DNA of 64,000 bases, from contig OY294068.1 of assembly GCA_958510875.1 (NCBI GenBank), positions 79,169,978 to 79,233,977 of the forward strand, read 5' to 3'. Origin of the DNA: Endomychus coccineus. Lineage: Eukaryota > Arthropoda > Insecta > Coleoptera > Endomychidae. The notes below the pieces were generated by a model. It saw only the letters and a program-made list of their open reading frames with translations. It searched no databases and was not told the origin of the DNA. Position numbers and translations under genes: made by a program. Below are positions 1 through 10,260 of the stretch, piece after piece. Positions within the stretch are counted from its first letter, which is position 1. Each line of letters opens with the position of its first letter.

Positions 1-767
1 TTGTAATTATTTAGCGTAACTTTCAATGGCCTATTTTTATTTACAACGAATTTTCCTAGACGGAAAAAGTGGATATTATCTAAATTAAATCATCGATCGA
101 TTTGAGAATATTTTTGATAGCTAATTCATCATCACTTTGTCTTTGTTCCCTATTAGTTGCCATAGGTTCAAGCACATTGAACATAATAATATTTTTTTCT
201 CGCCTATGACGTTCTTGAAGTTCAGCGATAACTGAATTCGGATTGTTTTCATAGTTATTTGATTAAGTATGCATTTGATCCACCTCATTGCGGAGAGTTT
301 TATAGTCTTCTTTTAACGACTGCAGTTCTTTAGTTAGGGCTGTTTGATTACTGGTAACAGTATATAATGTCTGTTTAAGAATATCCGTTTAAGATTATCC
401 ATACGCAGACTGTACGATTCAATGGATTTTTGGAAGTTACTAATGACATTTGTTAATTCTGTATTCTCTTCGCGAATTATATCTCTGATTACCTCATGCA
501 ACTGGTTTATTGTTGCGGGGGTCAGTAATGTTTCTTGTTTATCATGATAGTTTTTCTAAACAGGTGATGGAAGATTAGTAGAATCAGTTTTTTGTTCTAC
601 ACATAACACAACTCCAAGAGTTCTTCATATCGACTGTATTTTTTCGCCATGAGCCTTCCCGTACACCAGCACATAAATAGTGTAATTCATTCTTACAACC
701 ATTACACTTGATAAAATCTTGATCGGCAGGAAGATTTTCTTTACACTTCACACACGTATTCATTTTA
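1..767 (-). pseudogene. LINE ORF1 relic with PHD-like zinc finger, runs off left edge
   Basis: Read on the minus strand, an ATG at about 764 opens a cysteine-rich stretch with CVKC, CNGC, LHYLC and WSCVMC spacing. This is the PHD-like zinc finger at the N-terminus of many insect non-LTR retrotransposon ORF1 (nucleic-acid chaperone) proteins. After about 57 residues the frame stops. Sequence further on still reads as the helical middle part in shifted frames, and at 1-90 as a basic RRM-like stretch (RLGKFVVNKNRPLKV). At least two breaks are present, so it cannot make a full ORF1p. The rest of the element lies outside the window. The identity rests on the Cys/His spacing and on the general layout of such proteins. 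Confidence 0.6.
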
Positions 768-920
768 ACAAATTAATTATTTATTATTAGGTAAAATACT
801 TTGACTTTAACTAGCTTTTACTACAGCGCTACAAAATACCATGTTATCTCTTCTTCAATATGGATATATTATGTAGAATGTAGAATGGGAAATTTGCTGG
901 TAACGGTCTTCTAAAACTTA

Positions 921-1069
921 TGTAGCATTAGTATTTACATAAGTTTAACAAACTAACTTGCGATAACGTTGCCGCTTGAAACAGCGACAATTTAGTCGTA
1001 AATGTCGTTTCCAGGCGGCAACGTTATCGCAGGTTAGTTTGTTAAATTCATGTAAATACTGATGCTACA
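921..1069. repeat. Palindromic foldback MITE
   Basis: Two arms of about 70 nt form a nearly perfect inverted repeat (tgtagcat.agtatttacat at the left, its complement ending gctaca at the right) around a short loop near 995. No coding capacity. It looks like a small foldback MITE; the family is unknown. Confidence 0.75.
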
Positions 1070-1143
1070 GTCTCGGCAACGTCGATGGAGCGGAGTGAAC
1101 GGGGGGTTAGTTAGGATCTTGTGGCATATTGCAGTACACTAAA

Positions 1144-1250
1144 GTATCGCTGTCTTTCTCGCATCTCTCATTGGCTACTACATTCGTGCTCATATCTGCG
1201 CAGAAACCGTGCGACACAGAGAATGAGAGGTCCGAGAAGGACAGCGATAC
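1144..1250. repeat. Short inverted repeat (hairpin)
   Basis: Arms 1144-1173 and 1221-1250 (gtatcgctgtc.ttctcg and complement) pair over about 30 nt with a few mismatches around a 47-nt loop. This could be a tiny MITE or a hairpin transcript. It lies just outside the hAT element. Confidence 0.55.
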
Positions 1251-1270
1251 CCAGTGTACGCGCTATACGT

Positions 1271-4126
1271 TAGGGATGGGCGATACTACTGAAATTATCG
1301 ATACTGAATATCGATACGTATTGTTGAAAAAATATAGATTCGAAAAAATATTGATAAAAAAGTATCGATATTTGCGATATCGATATTATATTTATACAAA
1401 GTAACGTTTAAATACAAAAGTTAAATAATTTATTCAAACTTACACAAATAATAATACATATCAACAATAAAAAATCTTAAACAAAAACAAAAATAAAGCC
1501 TAAATAAATATCAAATAAACAAATACATTATTAAGTCAAGTTAATTTTAAAAAATATAAATATTAAATAACAAGAACTAAACACACACAATCACATAGAT
1601 CCAGTGAATTTAGAAAAATGAGCTTTGATAAACGTTTTCCGGTTAATCGGTTTCGATTTTGCGTTATTATATTTCCCGCTTTCGAAAAAAGTCTTTCTGA
1701 TGGGACAGAAGTCCCAATAATAGACAAATATTTATTAGCCACATTTTTTAGCCTCAGGCTGGTTCCACCCCCCATTCCAATATTCTAATGGATCGGAACT
1801 TAATGAAATTGGAGGTTGATTCAAATATGTTTTAATGTCAATATGCAAATTACCACTAGAAGTACTGGCATCCATAAAGTTTTTTACTGACTGTTTAGCC
1901 AGTTCTTCATGAAACTTCCATAAAGAAGTTGAAGACCCTTCGGAAGGACTAAGTGACTCAGAGTTTACATAATCTATTTCTGCTACTTGTTCTTGGATGA
2001 GTTGATTAGTTTTAACAATTACTTGAGAGCAGGCCATGGCATTTTTGAAGTGTAGCTTTTTAAAACGAGGGTCTAATATAGTTGATATACCTAACAGTGT
2101 TACTTGTTCTATGGCACCAAAACGCTTCTCAATTTCAGTAAGTACAGTATTACGAAATGTGAGGGCATGTTCTGTTGAGAGGGAAAAACTTGTTAATTGT
2201 TGTTTCAAGCAATTAATAATGGGAATTATTTTGCTGCTTGTTAAATATTTTTCCCCACAAATTTCTTTCGATACTTGTTCGATGGGTGCTATAATTTGCA
2301 ACACTTCTTCTACAAGCTCTATTTCAGAAGCATCCACCATTGCAGGGGACTTGGGATTTTTTATTAAAATGGGAGCTATATATTGATACAATTTTACAAA
2401 ACGTTCCAACATGTAATAGGTGGAGTTCCATCTTGTGGAAACTGAAATAATTTTAGAATATTTTCAGGTGGTTGAGCTTTCCTGAGTTCATCTGCCATTA
2501 CAACACTTTGTTTGAAGTATGTCACAATTGCTTTAATCTTTGTAATAACATTTTTTATTGCTTCCACATCGTCAACAATTTTAGTGGCAACCAAATCCAA
2601 AGTATGTGCAAAACATGGCAAATGTTTATTTTTGCCAACAATATTGGTGGACGCTTTAACAATATTTGCACCATTATCAGTAATAATTGCTGTCACATTT
2701 TCCAACAAAATATTCCAATCAGTGAAAATGTCCCTCAAAGACTCCTCCAAATATTCTGATGTATGCCGTTCACACAATTCTTTTACTCCGATTGTCACAC
2801 TACGTAACAGATTATCAGCATAAAAATGACATGTCACACCTAAAAAACTTTTCGTTGCCATTATCTCGGTCCAAACATCAGTTGTAATTGTCACATTCTG
2901 AACTGCTAATAACTTGGGTTTAATAAGTCTGGACAGAACATCATATTTATTATCAATTAAATTTGCCATTTTTTTCCTACTTGGTACTTTATATAGAGGG
3001 GCTGCAGTTTTGATTAGGTATTTAAAACCCTCATTTTCTACTGTTTTTAATGGCAAATTATCTTTTGCAATCATGTATATAACCGCATTTGTCATTTTCT
3101 CTGCTTTAGTTCCACCATCTAAAAATATTAATATGAAAATACAATATTATAACTAATTTGTAACAAATGAAACAAACCTCTGAATGATGTAAATTCAGAT
3201 AAAGATTCACTAATTAACGGTTGACAATAACGTTGAGATGTGTTTGATGCAGAAGTCTCTTCGACATTTGAAGATGTACTTATACTCATAGTAGTTATAG
3301 ATGAAGGGGAAGATGAAATTGTATTTGTCACATCCACATTTTGTTTAGTAGTTTTGAAGCTCAACTCTTTTTGCTATAAAGAATAAACCCTATGCATTAT
3401 TATACAATATAATGTATATGTGTTAATTTATTACCTCTAATTTCGACGGTCCAGGTTGAGTTTCAGATGCAGAACTCAAAAGTACTCGAGGATGTCGACG
3501 TTCTAAATGTCTTTTTAAATTTGTTGTAGTACCTATACTCTTTACTATGGTATTACATATTTTACATTGTCCACCGTCTTTTGTCCTTATAAAAGAATTC
3601 CACAAATCACTCCTTAAGCGCGGCATGTTATTTATTTTTAATAAAATTAGATTACTTATTAAAGTGTACCAAAATCACAGATCAAAACCCACAATACAAC
3701 ACGCAGAATACTCGACAAAACAAACGCAATAATTATAATTATTGCCGACTGTTGGGATATTCGTTCATATAATCAAATTGAGACTGTGATTCCCCGACGG
3801 AGTGATGATCACGCAGTCCTCTAATTCTCTATCTCTCTCTCGTCCCGCTATTCTATATTTTTGTTTTAATTTAGTAATAAAATAGAATTCTTTGATTGCA
3901 TAGGAAACTGCGAAATGTCTGTTTGTGAAGGTTTATTGAGAAAACAATTGATATTTTAATAAATAGATGGCGCTAGCAAGATTTTATATAATACTAAGCG
4001 ATACAATATTTATATAAAAATATCGATACCCTGAAATTACTTCAGTCTAGTATCGATACAAAATATCGAATATCGAAAGCTCAAGTATCGATACCGTATA
4101 ATATCGATATATATCGCCCATCCCTA
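1271..4126 (-). mobile_element. hAT DNA transposon with intact ends and 8-bp target duplication
   Basis: The ends are inverted repeats TAGGGATGGGCGATA and TATCGCCCATCCCTA. Both are flanked by the same 8-bp sequence CTATACGT (1263-1270 and 4127-4134), the target-duplication length expected of hAT. Subterminal ATCGATA motifs repeat densely at both ends, as is usual for hAT transposase-binding regions. The element is 2856 bp and encodes one split transposase on the minus strand, which is broken. The clean ends mean it could still be moved by a transposase supplied from elsewhere. Confidence 0.93.
1563..3626 (-). pseudogene. hAT transposase (BED zinc finger plus dimerisation domain), broken
   Basis: The first exon (3626 down to about 3435) encodes a BED zinc finger: CKICN, then HLERRHPR. 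A short AT-rich gap that looks like an intron follows, then a serine/threonine-rich linker (3364-3180). A second gap precedes the catalytic region (3095-2394), with TTDVW and the aspartate motif TDNGAN, then PCFAHTLDLV. The frame then breaks at about 2447, just before a TRWNSTY segment. It continues at 2412-1735, breaks again near 1760, and ends with the hAT C-terminal dimerisation motif SVPSERLFSKAG. At least two frameshifts make it inactive as read. Domain order and the 8-bp target duplication both support hAT (ZBED-like, Ac group). Confidence 0.88.
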
Positions 4127-4134
4127 CTATACGT

Positions 4135-5329
4135 TGCGCATTCTGATGAAAAATATTTTTCATCTGAGGTTGCGTATATGCAGCTCGGTTATTCTAGTTA
4201 TGAAACTCTGCTTCTGATCAAGGATTTATTAGAAGTGATATTAGCAATATGTCGTTTTTGCTGCGACTAAGCTTATTTACCTATGGCTAGGACCATTCAT
4301 ATAGGGTTGGTTGCCACTCGTCCTTTGAGAAGGACAGTATTTCTTTGAATTGTTGTCCTTCTTAATTTTTTATAGTAACGATGTCAGCTGTTAGTGGAAT
4401 TGGCTGTGTCGGTTCGCATAAAACAACTATAAATCGGTTCGTGTTTTCAAATCAAAATCATTGTTTATTTGTTGGTGGTTGACTCCATTCCGTAAGTACA
4501 TATCACAGGAGAGGATCATCTCTTCCTTGTAAGGCATGGCGTAAAGTTATAAAAATATTATTCTATAATTATGATCGTTCTTCCTGCGGATATGTGGAAA
4601 ATTCATTTAGTGGGTGAGTGTGTGACTGAATTTGAATTGTGAATACATGGTAATACTACTGTATTTGCATTTTATTCCAAAATTCTCGACGATGTTTAAT
4701 TGTTGACTCATTTATGCTTCGTTCTTACTCATAAAAGAAGTAAGTTTAGTTCATAACTAATTAGTTTATGTACAATATACCTGAAAAATTCTGCTACTTG
4801 AATTTATTGAAAAATTGAAATTCATATTAACATTTTGAATTGTAGAAATTCACTTTCACACACATTGTGAGGGATAGAGGAAGGCAAGGAAAGGATGAGG
4901 TTGATGAGGAGGAATTAATATGTAGCTCTGGTTCTAGTAATGGGGCAATACCTACCCAAGAAAACACAAAAAAGGATGTGTTCTTACAAAGACTGGCAAA
5001 TCAAGCACAAAAAAGTGAAAAGCACGAAAAATAAATAGCACTGCTAAGAAAACTTCGACATGTTTTACAAAGAATTTTTGTAGCATTCGATAGTAATGAA
5101 CCCCAAAATAAGAAATAAACATATCTTAATAACTTACCCATTAAAAATACTATTTAAGTACTGAGGACCTGTCATCATCAGAGTAAACGTATATACTCGC
5201 TTACTCTGATGGCTACTTGGTAGCCGAAAGGGTCTCAGTTCTTAGATACAATTTTAGTGGATAAAGGTGTTTATTTCTTATTTTAGAGTTATAGTGTATC
5301 CATAGTGTGAAGTCTTATAGCTTATTAGT
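4135..5329. other. Intergenic stretch without a recognisable gene
   Basis: I find no supported gene. A short acidic stretch at about 4858-5033 stays open on the plus strand (residues GKDEVDEEELICSS), but I cannot place it. It may be the upstream part of the hAT relic that follows. A short repeat at 5157-5245 is listed separately. Confidence 0.5.
5157..5245. repeat. Short dispersed repeat, copy 1 (partner near 19212)
   Basis: The run tactgaggacct, followed by catcagagtaaac, also occurs at 19214-19265. This copy contains an internal inverted pair (atcagagtaa / ttactctgat). Probably a fragment of a MITE or of a transposon end. Confidence 0.45.
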
Positions 5330-5932
5330 GATAGTAATGAAGATCAAAAAAGCAGATAATATCAATCCAAACTTTAGCCACAAGCATTCATTGCATACAA
5401 ATATTCAAAAAGATATCTGTCACATTTTAAAAGGAAACTTTTATGCACATGTTTAATTTTGGTGTAGAAAATGTAATATTAGAGATTTATTCTCATTTTT
5501 CAATGTCTGCAAAACGAAGAGAAGCTTTGAAGGAAATTCACAATTTTGTGGACAGCGATTGTAGAGAATCAATTCGTCATGGGTATGTTATCCTCAAATC
5601 CAAGTGTTGAGCGCATTCTTCTAGGTTATGCTGCCTTAATATGCAGATATTTTACAAGTATGAATGACTGACGAGTACAAATAATGAAATTATTATCTAT
5701 TAATAGCGGTTGTGAATTGTCTCCTGAAATTGAAATTTATTTACTTTTTACAAATCATATGTTCGTAGTTTTTGGAAAAACTGTAAAAAAAAACGAAGCA
5801 AATAATACAACTATGATGGAATTATTTTCTGTGATTAGGCAACTGAGAAGAGACGTAATCAATAGATTAGAGAATACTTTTTATAGCTCTGAAATAAATG
5901 AAAAGTTAAACTGCTCGGTCAGGAAAAATTAA
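5330..5932 (+). pseudogene. Old hAT transposase relic, central part
   Basis: Degenerate reading frames at about 5515-5670 carry the typical middle of a hAT transposase: a KRREALKEIHNFVD stretch, then an SVERILLGYAAL-like stretch. A further 82-codon open segment, 5684-5932, contains EIYLLFTNH, TTMMELFSVI and RRDVINRLENTFY, which resembles the helical region before the hAT dimerisation domain. Several stops interrupt it. Its C-terminal continuation appears to lie at 10036-10260, separated by a nested Harbinger element. Identification is from the general hAT pattern, so the subgroup is uncertain. Confidence 0.55.
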
Positions 5933-5936
5933 AAAC

Positions 5937-6047
5937 TGTAATATACTCTCCTTGAGCAATAATACAATTGATATTGTTAGAAGCTTTAATAAATAGTGAA
6001 AATACCTTGATGCACGATAGTTGCCTATATTACAATACATATGAATA
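5937..6047 (+). repeat. 111-bp direct repeat, left copy
   Basis: This segment (ctgtaata.actctccttgagcaataat...) recurs at 8052-8163 with a few substitutions. Both copies derive from the Harbinger transposase region and bracket the gypsy fragment. Confidence 0.85.
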
Positions 6048-6163
6048 CCATGATGATTATTAAGGTTATCCTTAAGCGGGAACTGCCTTCAGTAAGAAAT
6101 CACAGATATAACATCGAACCATGCATAGAATCTATTACAACCAACTATAGAATATATTACATC
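6048..6163 (-). repeat. Probable gypsy 3' LTR remnant
   Basis: Read on minus, the polymerase tail is followed by a purine-rich tract (gtgtggaggga) and then TGTAATATATTC, which looks like a polypurine tract and LTR start. Only about 115 bp precede the repeat junction, so it is either a short LTR or a truncated one. Confidence 0.4.
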
Positions 6164-6207
6164 CCTCCACACAAAGATAACAATCTATATATCTTAAGTT
6201 ATAATTA

Positions 6208-8046
6208 TTACAAATTTAGGCGCTCTGGAGACTTAACCTGTCTTCTGATTCTACTCTTAATATTAGGTGATGGCGAGGTATCTTCTGTAAGTTTCTCTGT
6301 GGCTCTTCTATTTTACAGTTTACATTCATTCCAGAAGAATTGGTACTATCTGATGGAGGTTACATTAGAGGGTATATCATCCAATTGTAGTTTGGTTACT
6401 GGTTCCCTCAATGGTAAATTCTGAGTCGGTATAGATGAGACACTTGGAGCCGTCATTATAACCTCATCGTTACTATTCGTTTCATCAGCAATTTCAGAAA
6501 TTATTATAAAAATTACCACATTTTATAATCTGGTCCAAATGTCTCTTCCATTTCAAACCAAAGTTATCTAAAGGTTCAGATAAATATGTTTTGTCTAACT
6601 ACCTTACATTTTGTCCATTTTGGTTTCTGAGGATTCACACGATAATCCCTAGCGTAAATAGTATCGTCTACCGAGATTTCAACTATCGTATTTCCTTTAT
6701 GATATTTGATCTGTCGATCTCTAGCTTTCAATATATCTTCAGCTGTTAATAGATCAAATCTAGTTTTAATTTTACGACCAAACATCAATTTGACTGGTGA
6801 CTGGTTTGTTACCGAATGTGGAGTGGTCTTATATGTAAATAAATATTTACTTAGTAATTCCGATGTATCCCGTTGATTTCCCCCATCCGATAACATATCA
6901 TTCAAGGCATATTTTAAGGACTTAACAGCGTTTTCTGCTGCGCCATTAGTTCAAGGGTGACACGGTGCTTACGTCGTATGGATAATTCCATTTTTATCAC
7001 AAAACTCTTTAAATTCTTCCGACGCAAATTGTGGCCCGTTATCAGGAATAATCTTGTTGGGTGAACCAAATCTCGCGAAACAATCACGAAGTTTATTGAT
7101 CGTACTTCTAGCATCTGTCTTGGACATTTCATAAACTTCTAGCCATTCAGAAAAAGCATACGTAATTATAAAATAGTTTTTACCGTTATATGGACCTAGA
7201 AAGTCTATGTGTATCCCATCAGAAACACCTGCACCTTCTTGAAACTTTATTAATGGTGCCTTAGGAGGAAAAACTGCATTCCTTAGACATGCATCACAAG
7301 ATTACACAAACATCTCTATATCTCCATCCAACCCTGCCCACCAAAAATACTGCCGTGCCACTGCTTTCATCCTGACTATACCACTGTGAGCAGTATGTAA
7401 TTCTCTCAAAAGATGATTTCTAAATTTTCGTGGTATAATCACCCTATATCCCCACATGATAAGATCATTATCCACAGTTAACTCTTTCCCTCTTGATGCA
7501 AAAGGTTTATATTCATCCTGTACCGCATTTGGTCAGCCATCCCTTACATACCTACGTACCATATTAAGCAATATATCCTTGCCAATTTCCTGTTTAATCT
7601 CCAAAGCTCTAACCGGTAAGTTATCTTCAACTAACAAGTGGAAATAATCAAAATAATCCGATTCCACAGAACTTTCCACATCGGTAGACACGTGAGGTGA
7701 ACGTGATAATACATCTGCTGTTAGATTCTCAGAACCCTTAATATGTTCGAATGTATAATTGAATCCAGTCAAAAACAAAGCCCACCTCTGTAACCTGCCA
7801 GCTGCCATCTGAGGTTTCCCTTTGTTTTTCCCGAAAAATGCTAATAATGGCTTATGATCGGAGCAGATGATTACCCATAAGATATTGGTAGAATGTGTGT
7901 ACACCCCAATAGTTAGCTAAAGCTTCCCTATGTATCACAGAATATTTCATTCCATGTTTATTTAGAGTTCTAGGAGCAAAACTGATTGGTTTCTCCGACC
8001 CATCAGGATAAACATGTACTAAAACCGATCCCATCCTCGTCGCCAA
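6208..8046 (-). pseudogene. Ty3/gypsy Pol fragment: RNase H and integrase
   Basis: On the minus strand, 8046-7852 reads as the start of an RNase H domain (DGSEKPISFAPRTL, then KYSVIHREALA). 7904-7533 continues with SDHKPLLAFFGK and the diagnostic ADVLSRSP. The integrase follows in broken frames, with zinc-binding and catalytic segments at about 7300-6950 (DNGPQF-like at about 7040). 6905-6576 holds the C-terminal part (YKTTPHSVTNQSPVKLMFGR). A degenerate tail ends near 6208. Reverse transcriptase, protease and gag are missing, so the copy is 5' truncated. Stops and frameshifts at about 6910, 7140 and 7860 show it is dead. Confidence 0.88.
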
Positions 8047-8051
8047 TCATT

Positions 8052-8163
8052 TGTAATACACTCTCCTTGAGCAATAATACAATTGATATTGTTAGAAGGT
8101 TTAGCAAATGGTGAAAATACCTTGATGCACGATAGTTGCCTTATTACAATTCATATGAATAGT
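8052..8163 (+). repeat. 111-bp direct repeat, right copy
   Basis: Partner of the repeat at 5937-6047. This copy is continuous with the surviving transposase frame at 8083-8529, so it is the original and the left one is the duplicate. Confidence 0.85.
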
Positions 8164-8529
8164 GGTTACCCATGTAAACCGCATCTTTCAACACCTGTGA
8201 CTGCGAATCAAATGAATGCCAGTCAAGAGGCTTATAATAGGGCCCATATCGCTACTCGCAATACAGTCGAGAGGTTTTTTGGAGTCCTTAAGCGCAGATT
8301 TCCCTGTTTAAAAAATGGTCTACGACTCAAAGTAGACACTACTGTCAAAGTGATTGTGGCTTGTGGAGTGCTACATAATATCTGCAAAGAACAAAATGAC
8401 GAAATTGAAGATTATTTTGAAGAAATTGAAGATGAGGAAGAAGATGATTCCGTTTTCCACGAAGGCAACAATAATAATCCAAATTATGCAGTGCGAAATG
8501 CATTGATTGCTACCGTATTTGCCAGATAA
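8083..8529 (+). pseudogene. HARBI1-like Harbinger nuclease, C-terminal half
   Basis: The 148-residue open frame carries SGYPCKPHLSTPV and then NTVERFFGVLKRRFPCL and VIVACGVLHNICKEQNDE. These are the third-acidic-residue region and the conserved C-terminus of DDE_Tnp_4 (HARBI1-type) nucleases. The upstream catalytic half is missing: only a garbled version of the preceding segment survives, then the gypsy fragment begins. An acidic tail (EDEEEDDSVFHE) ends the protein. It would have cut and joined Harbinger ends together with the DNA-binding partner encoded convergently just downstream. Confidence 0.85.
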
Positions 8530-9600
8530 ATAAAAGTACACATTAAAATATTCATTCTTTAATTTATTTATTTCCAAACGTAATTTTTTTACTTGTATAC
8601 TTAAAATTGTGCTCTGAATTTTTTCATTTTTTTTTTCCCGGTAATATTTCTTCCTCAAGTCTTCGCTTGTTACAGTTACAGCCTGTTTTCTTTTTCTGGT
8701 CAATTTGGATGGTTGGGATACAGGAATTGGAGCATCTTGATGAGAGGGACCTGGTTTGGGGTCAACTATTTTGTATAGTAAATTACTAAAGTAGTCAGCT
8801 GCGGTGTCATATTCATTTTGCAACGGTTTTACTTGCTCTCTAATACTAGCCAACAAAATTTCTTGCTCCGAAGATAAAACAAGATCAGCAGCTCCACCAC
8901 CCGTTTTAGAAATTTCTCGCTTAAAGTCAATATTTATTTATTTAATTTTTTTTTTTTGTAATCACAAAGACAAATATTTGCAATTGCCTTGAGTTAAAGA
9001 TATTAGAAAAATTTGTTACCTTATCATTATTGGCAGCGCGTTTTGCCTCTTGCTGTAATAATTTTGCTTCATAGTTGCCATGCTAGATTTATATAAATTA
9101 ATTAAACCAAAAAGAACGTTGCATTGTTCATCAATTTTTGCTGATTATAATTGAAGGGGTGGAAAGGTTCAAGTGCGTTTTCAGAATTTTGAGATAGTTG
9201 AAGTTAAATTACATAAATATTAGGTAGCAAATTAAATTTTGGGTGATACCTATTAGTACAACATAAACAAATGATTTTACTTAAAATTTTTAGAATAGAA
9301 TTCAAATTCCAAAGCCTTTTTGGTATAAATGGTCAATTTTTAATTGTCAGTTTGAAAGTTTCATCATCGGAAGCAAGAATTGATTGAAATTGATGTTATT
9401 CTAGGCCTACATGTTGCTCAGACACAGTTTTTCTGGTCTCTCTTTTCAAATTTTCATACAGCACTTTTAATTGCTTGCTGTTTCGAGACCCAGTTTCAGC
9501 CGAGCAAGTCATTTGCAATGCTTTCCCATACTTTTTTCTTTTTGTCTACCATGAAGGCTTTTGTGGATTTGTCTTCTATTACATGTTTATAACTAAAATA
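8371..9600 (-). pseudogene. Harbinger partner gene: Myb/SANT-like DNA-binding protein
   Basis: From right to left on minus, a degenerate N-terminal domain (9595-9390) reads VIEDKSTKAF..KKKKVWESIANDL and, after a frameshift, KQLKVLYENLKR, a Myb/SANT-like pattern. A later exon-like piece ends at about 9020 with QQEAKRAANNDK next to a GT. It would join a segment beginning near 8910 with SKTGGGAADLVLS. The 161-codon open frame 8856-8371 gives the C-terminal helical region (RKKYYREKKNEKIQST..KLRLEINKLKNEY), probably a coiled coil. Such proteins bring the Harbinger nuclease to the transposon ends. The frameshift near 9480 marks it as broken. Confidence 0.65.
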
Positions 9601-10035
9601 GACGATAAAAAGGATTAAAGGATTGGAAGCGGAAACATTGAGGTTATGTCATGGTTTCGTTGTCAACAATAATTAAAAAACACGAAGATTCTCATTAAAA
9701 TCGCAAGTACTCACTTGGCCACAACGGCAAGGAGGGTTTTTTTTCACGTTGAGTGAAATTAACACGTTTTTTGCCTTCCATGTCAGACGAGAAGAAATTG
9801 ATGTCAATTGTCAACTCAGCGTCAAATTTCAAGAAAATGCTAATATAACCAACTTCAGAGCACTATTTTCGCGGTGTTGCCAAGTTCACTGATAATCAAT
9901 GACCAATTACGAAATGAATGATTAAGAAATTATCAAATTGTTTTGTGCAACGGGATTATTTTTTAACAAACCATCAAATGTGACGGGTCGTCAAGTAATA
10001 ATCAATTAACAATAGCTTTGTGCAACCGGGCCTTA

Positions 10036-10260
10036 GTGTACCAGCGTCGTCAGCTTCTAGTGAAAGAGTATCTGCAGTAATGAACATTAAATGGAGATGA
10101 GAGAAATTGTAGTTCTGCAGACTTAATGAAATCGGAACTATTAATTTATTTCAACTTTAAGGGAACCTGCAATGAGTTTTTTGAACTGGCTAATATAAAA
10201 AAAATTACTGGCTGCAGCCAAATCACAAAATACACTTTTAAATTTAGATAAAAAACGTTA
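10036..10260 (+). pseudogene. hAT C-terminal dimerisation relic (continues the one at 5330)
   Basis: Directly after the Harbinger end, plus-strand frames read VPASSASSERVSAVMNIKW and then, after a frameshift, LMKSELLIYFNFKGTCNEFF. This is the hAT dimerisation motif and its downstream partner block. Position and content fit the missing end of the relic at 5330-5932, which implies that the Harbinger copy inserted between them. Confidence 0.6.

Larger units (their letters stand above)
5935..10032. mobile_element. PIF/Harbinger element, 5' damaged, nested in hAT relic
   Basis: It contains the C-terminal half of a HARBI1-like nuclease on plus (8083-8529) and a convergent Myb/SANT-type partner gene on minus (8371-9600), the two-gene layout known for PIF/Harbinger. 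The right end is CTTTGTGCAACCGGGCC at 10016-10032, followed by TTA, matching the 3-bp target preference of the superfamily. A related subterminal TTTTGTGCAACGGG occurs near 9939. No matching left terminus is visible. The left side begins inside transposase sequence and is interrupted by a gypsy fragment. Confidence 0.6.

Noticed and set aside
6041..6424. 127-codon plus-strand open frame
   Set aside because: Antisense to the gypsy Pol tail and LTR remnant, with no recognisable motif.
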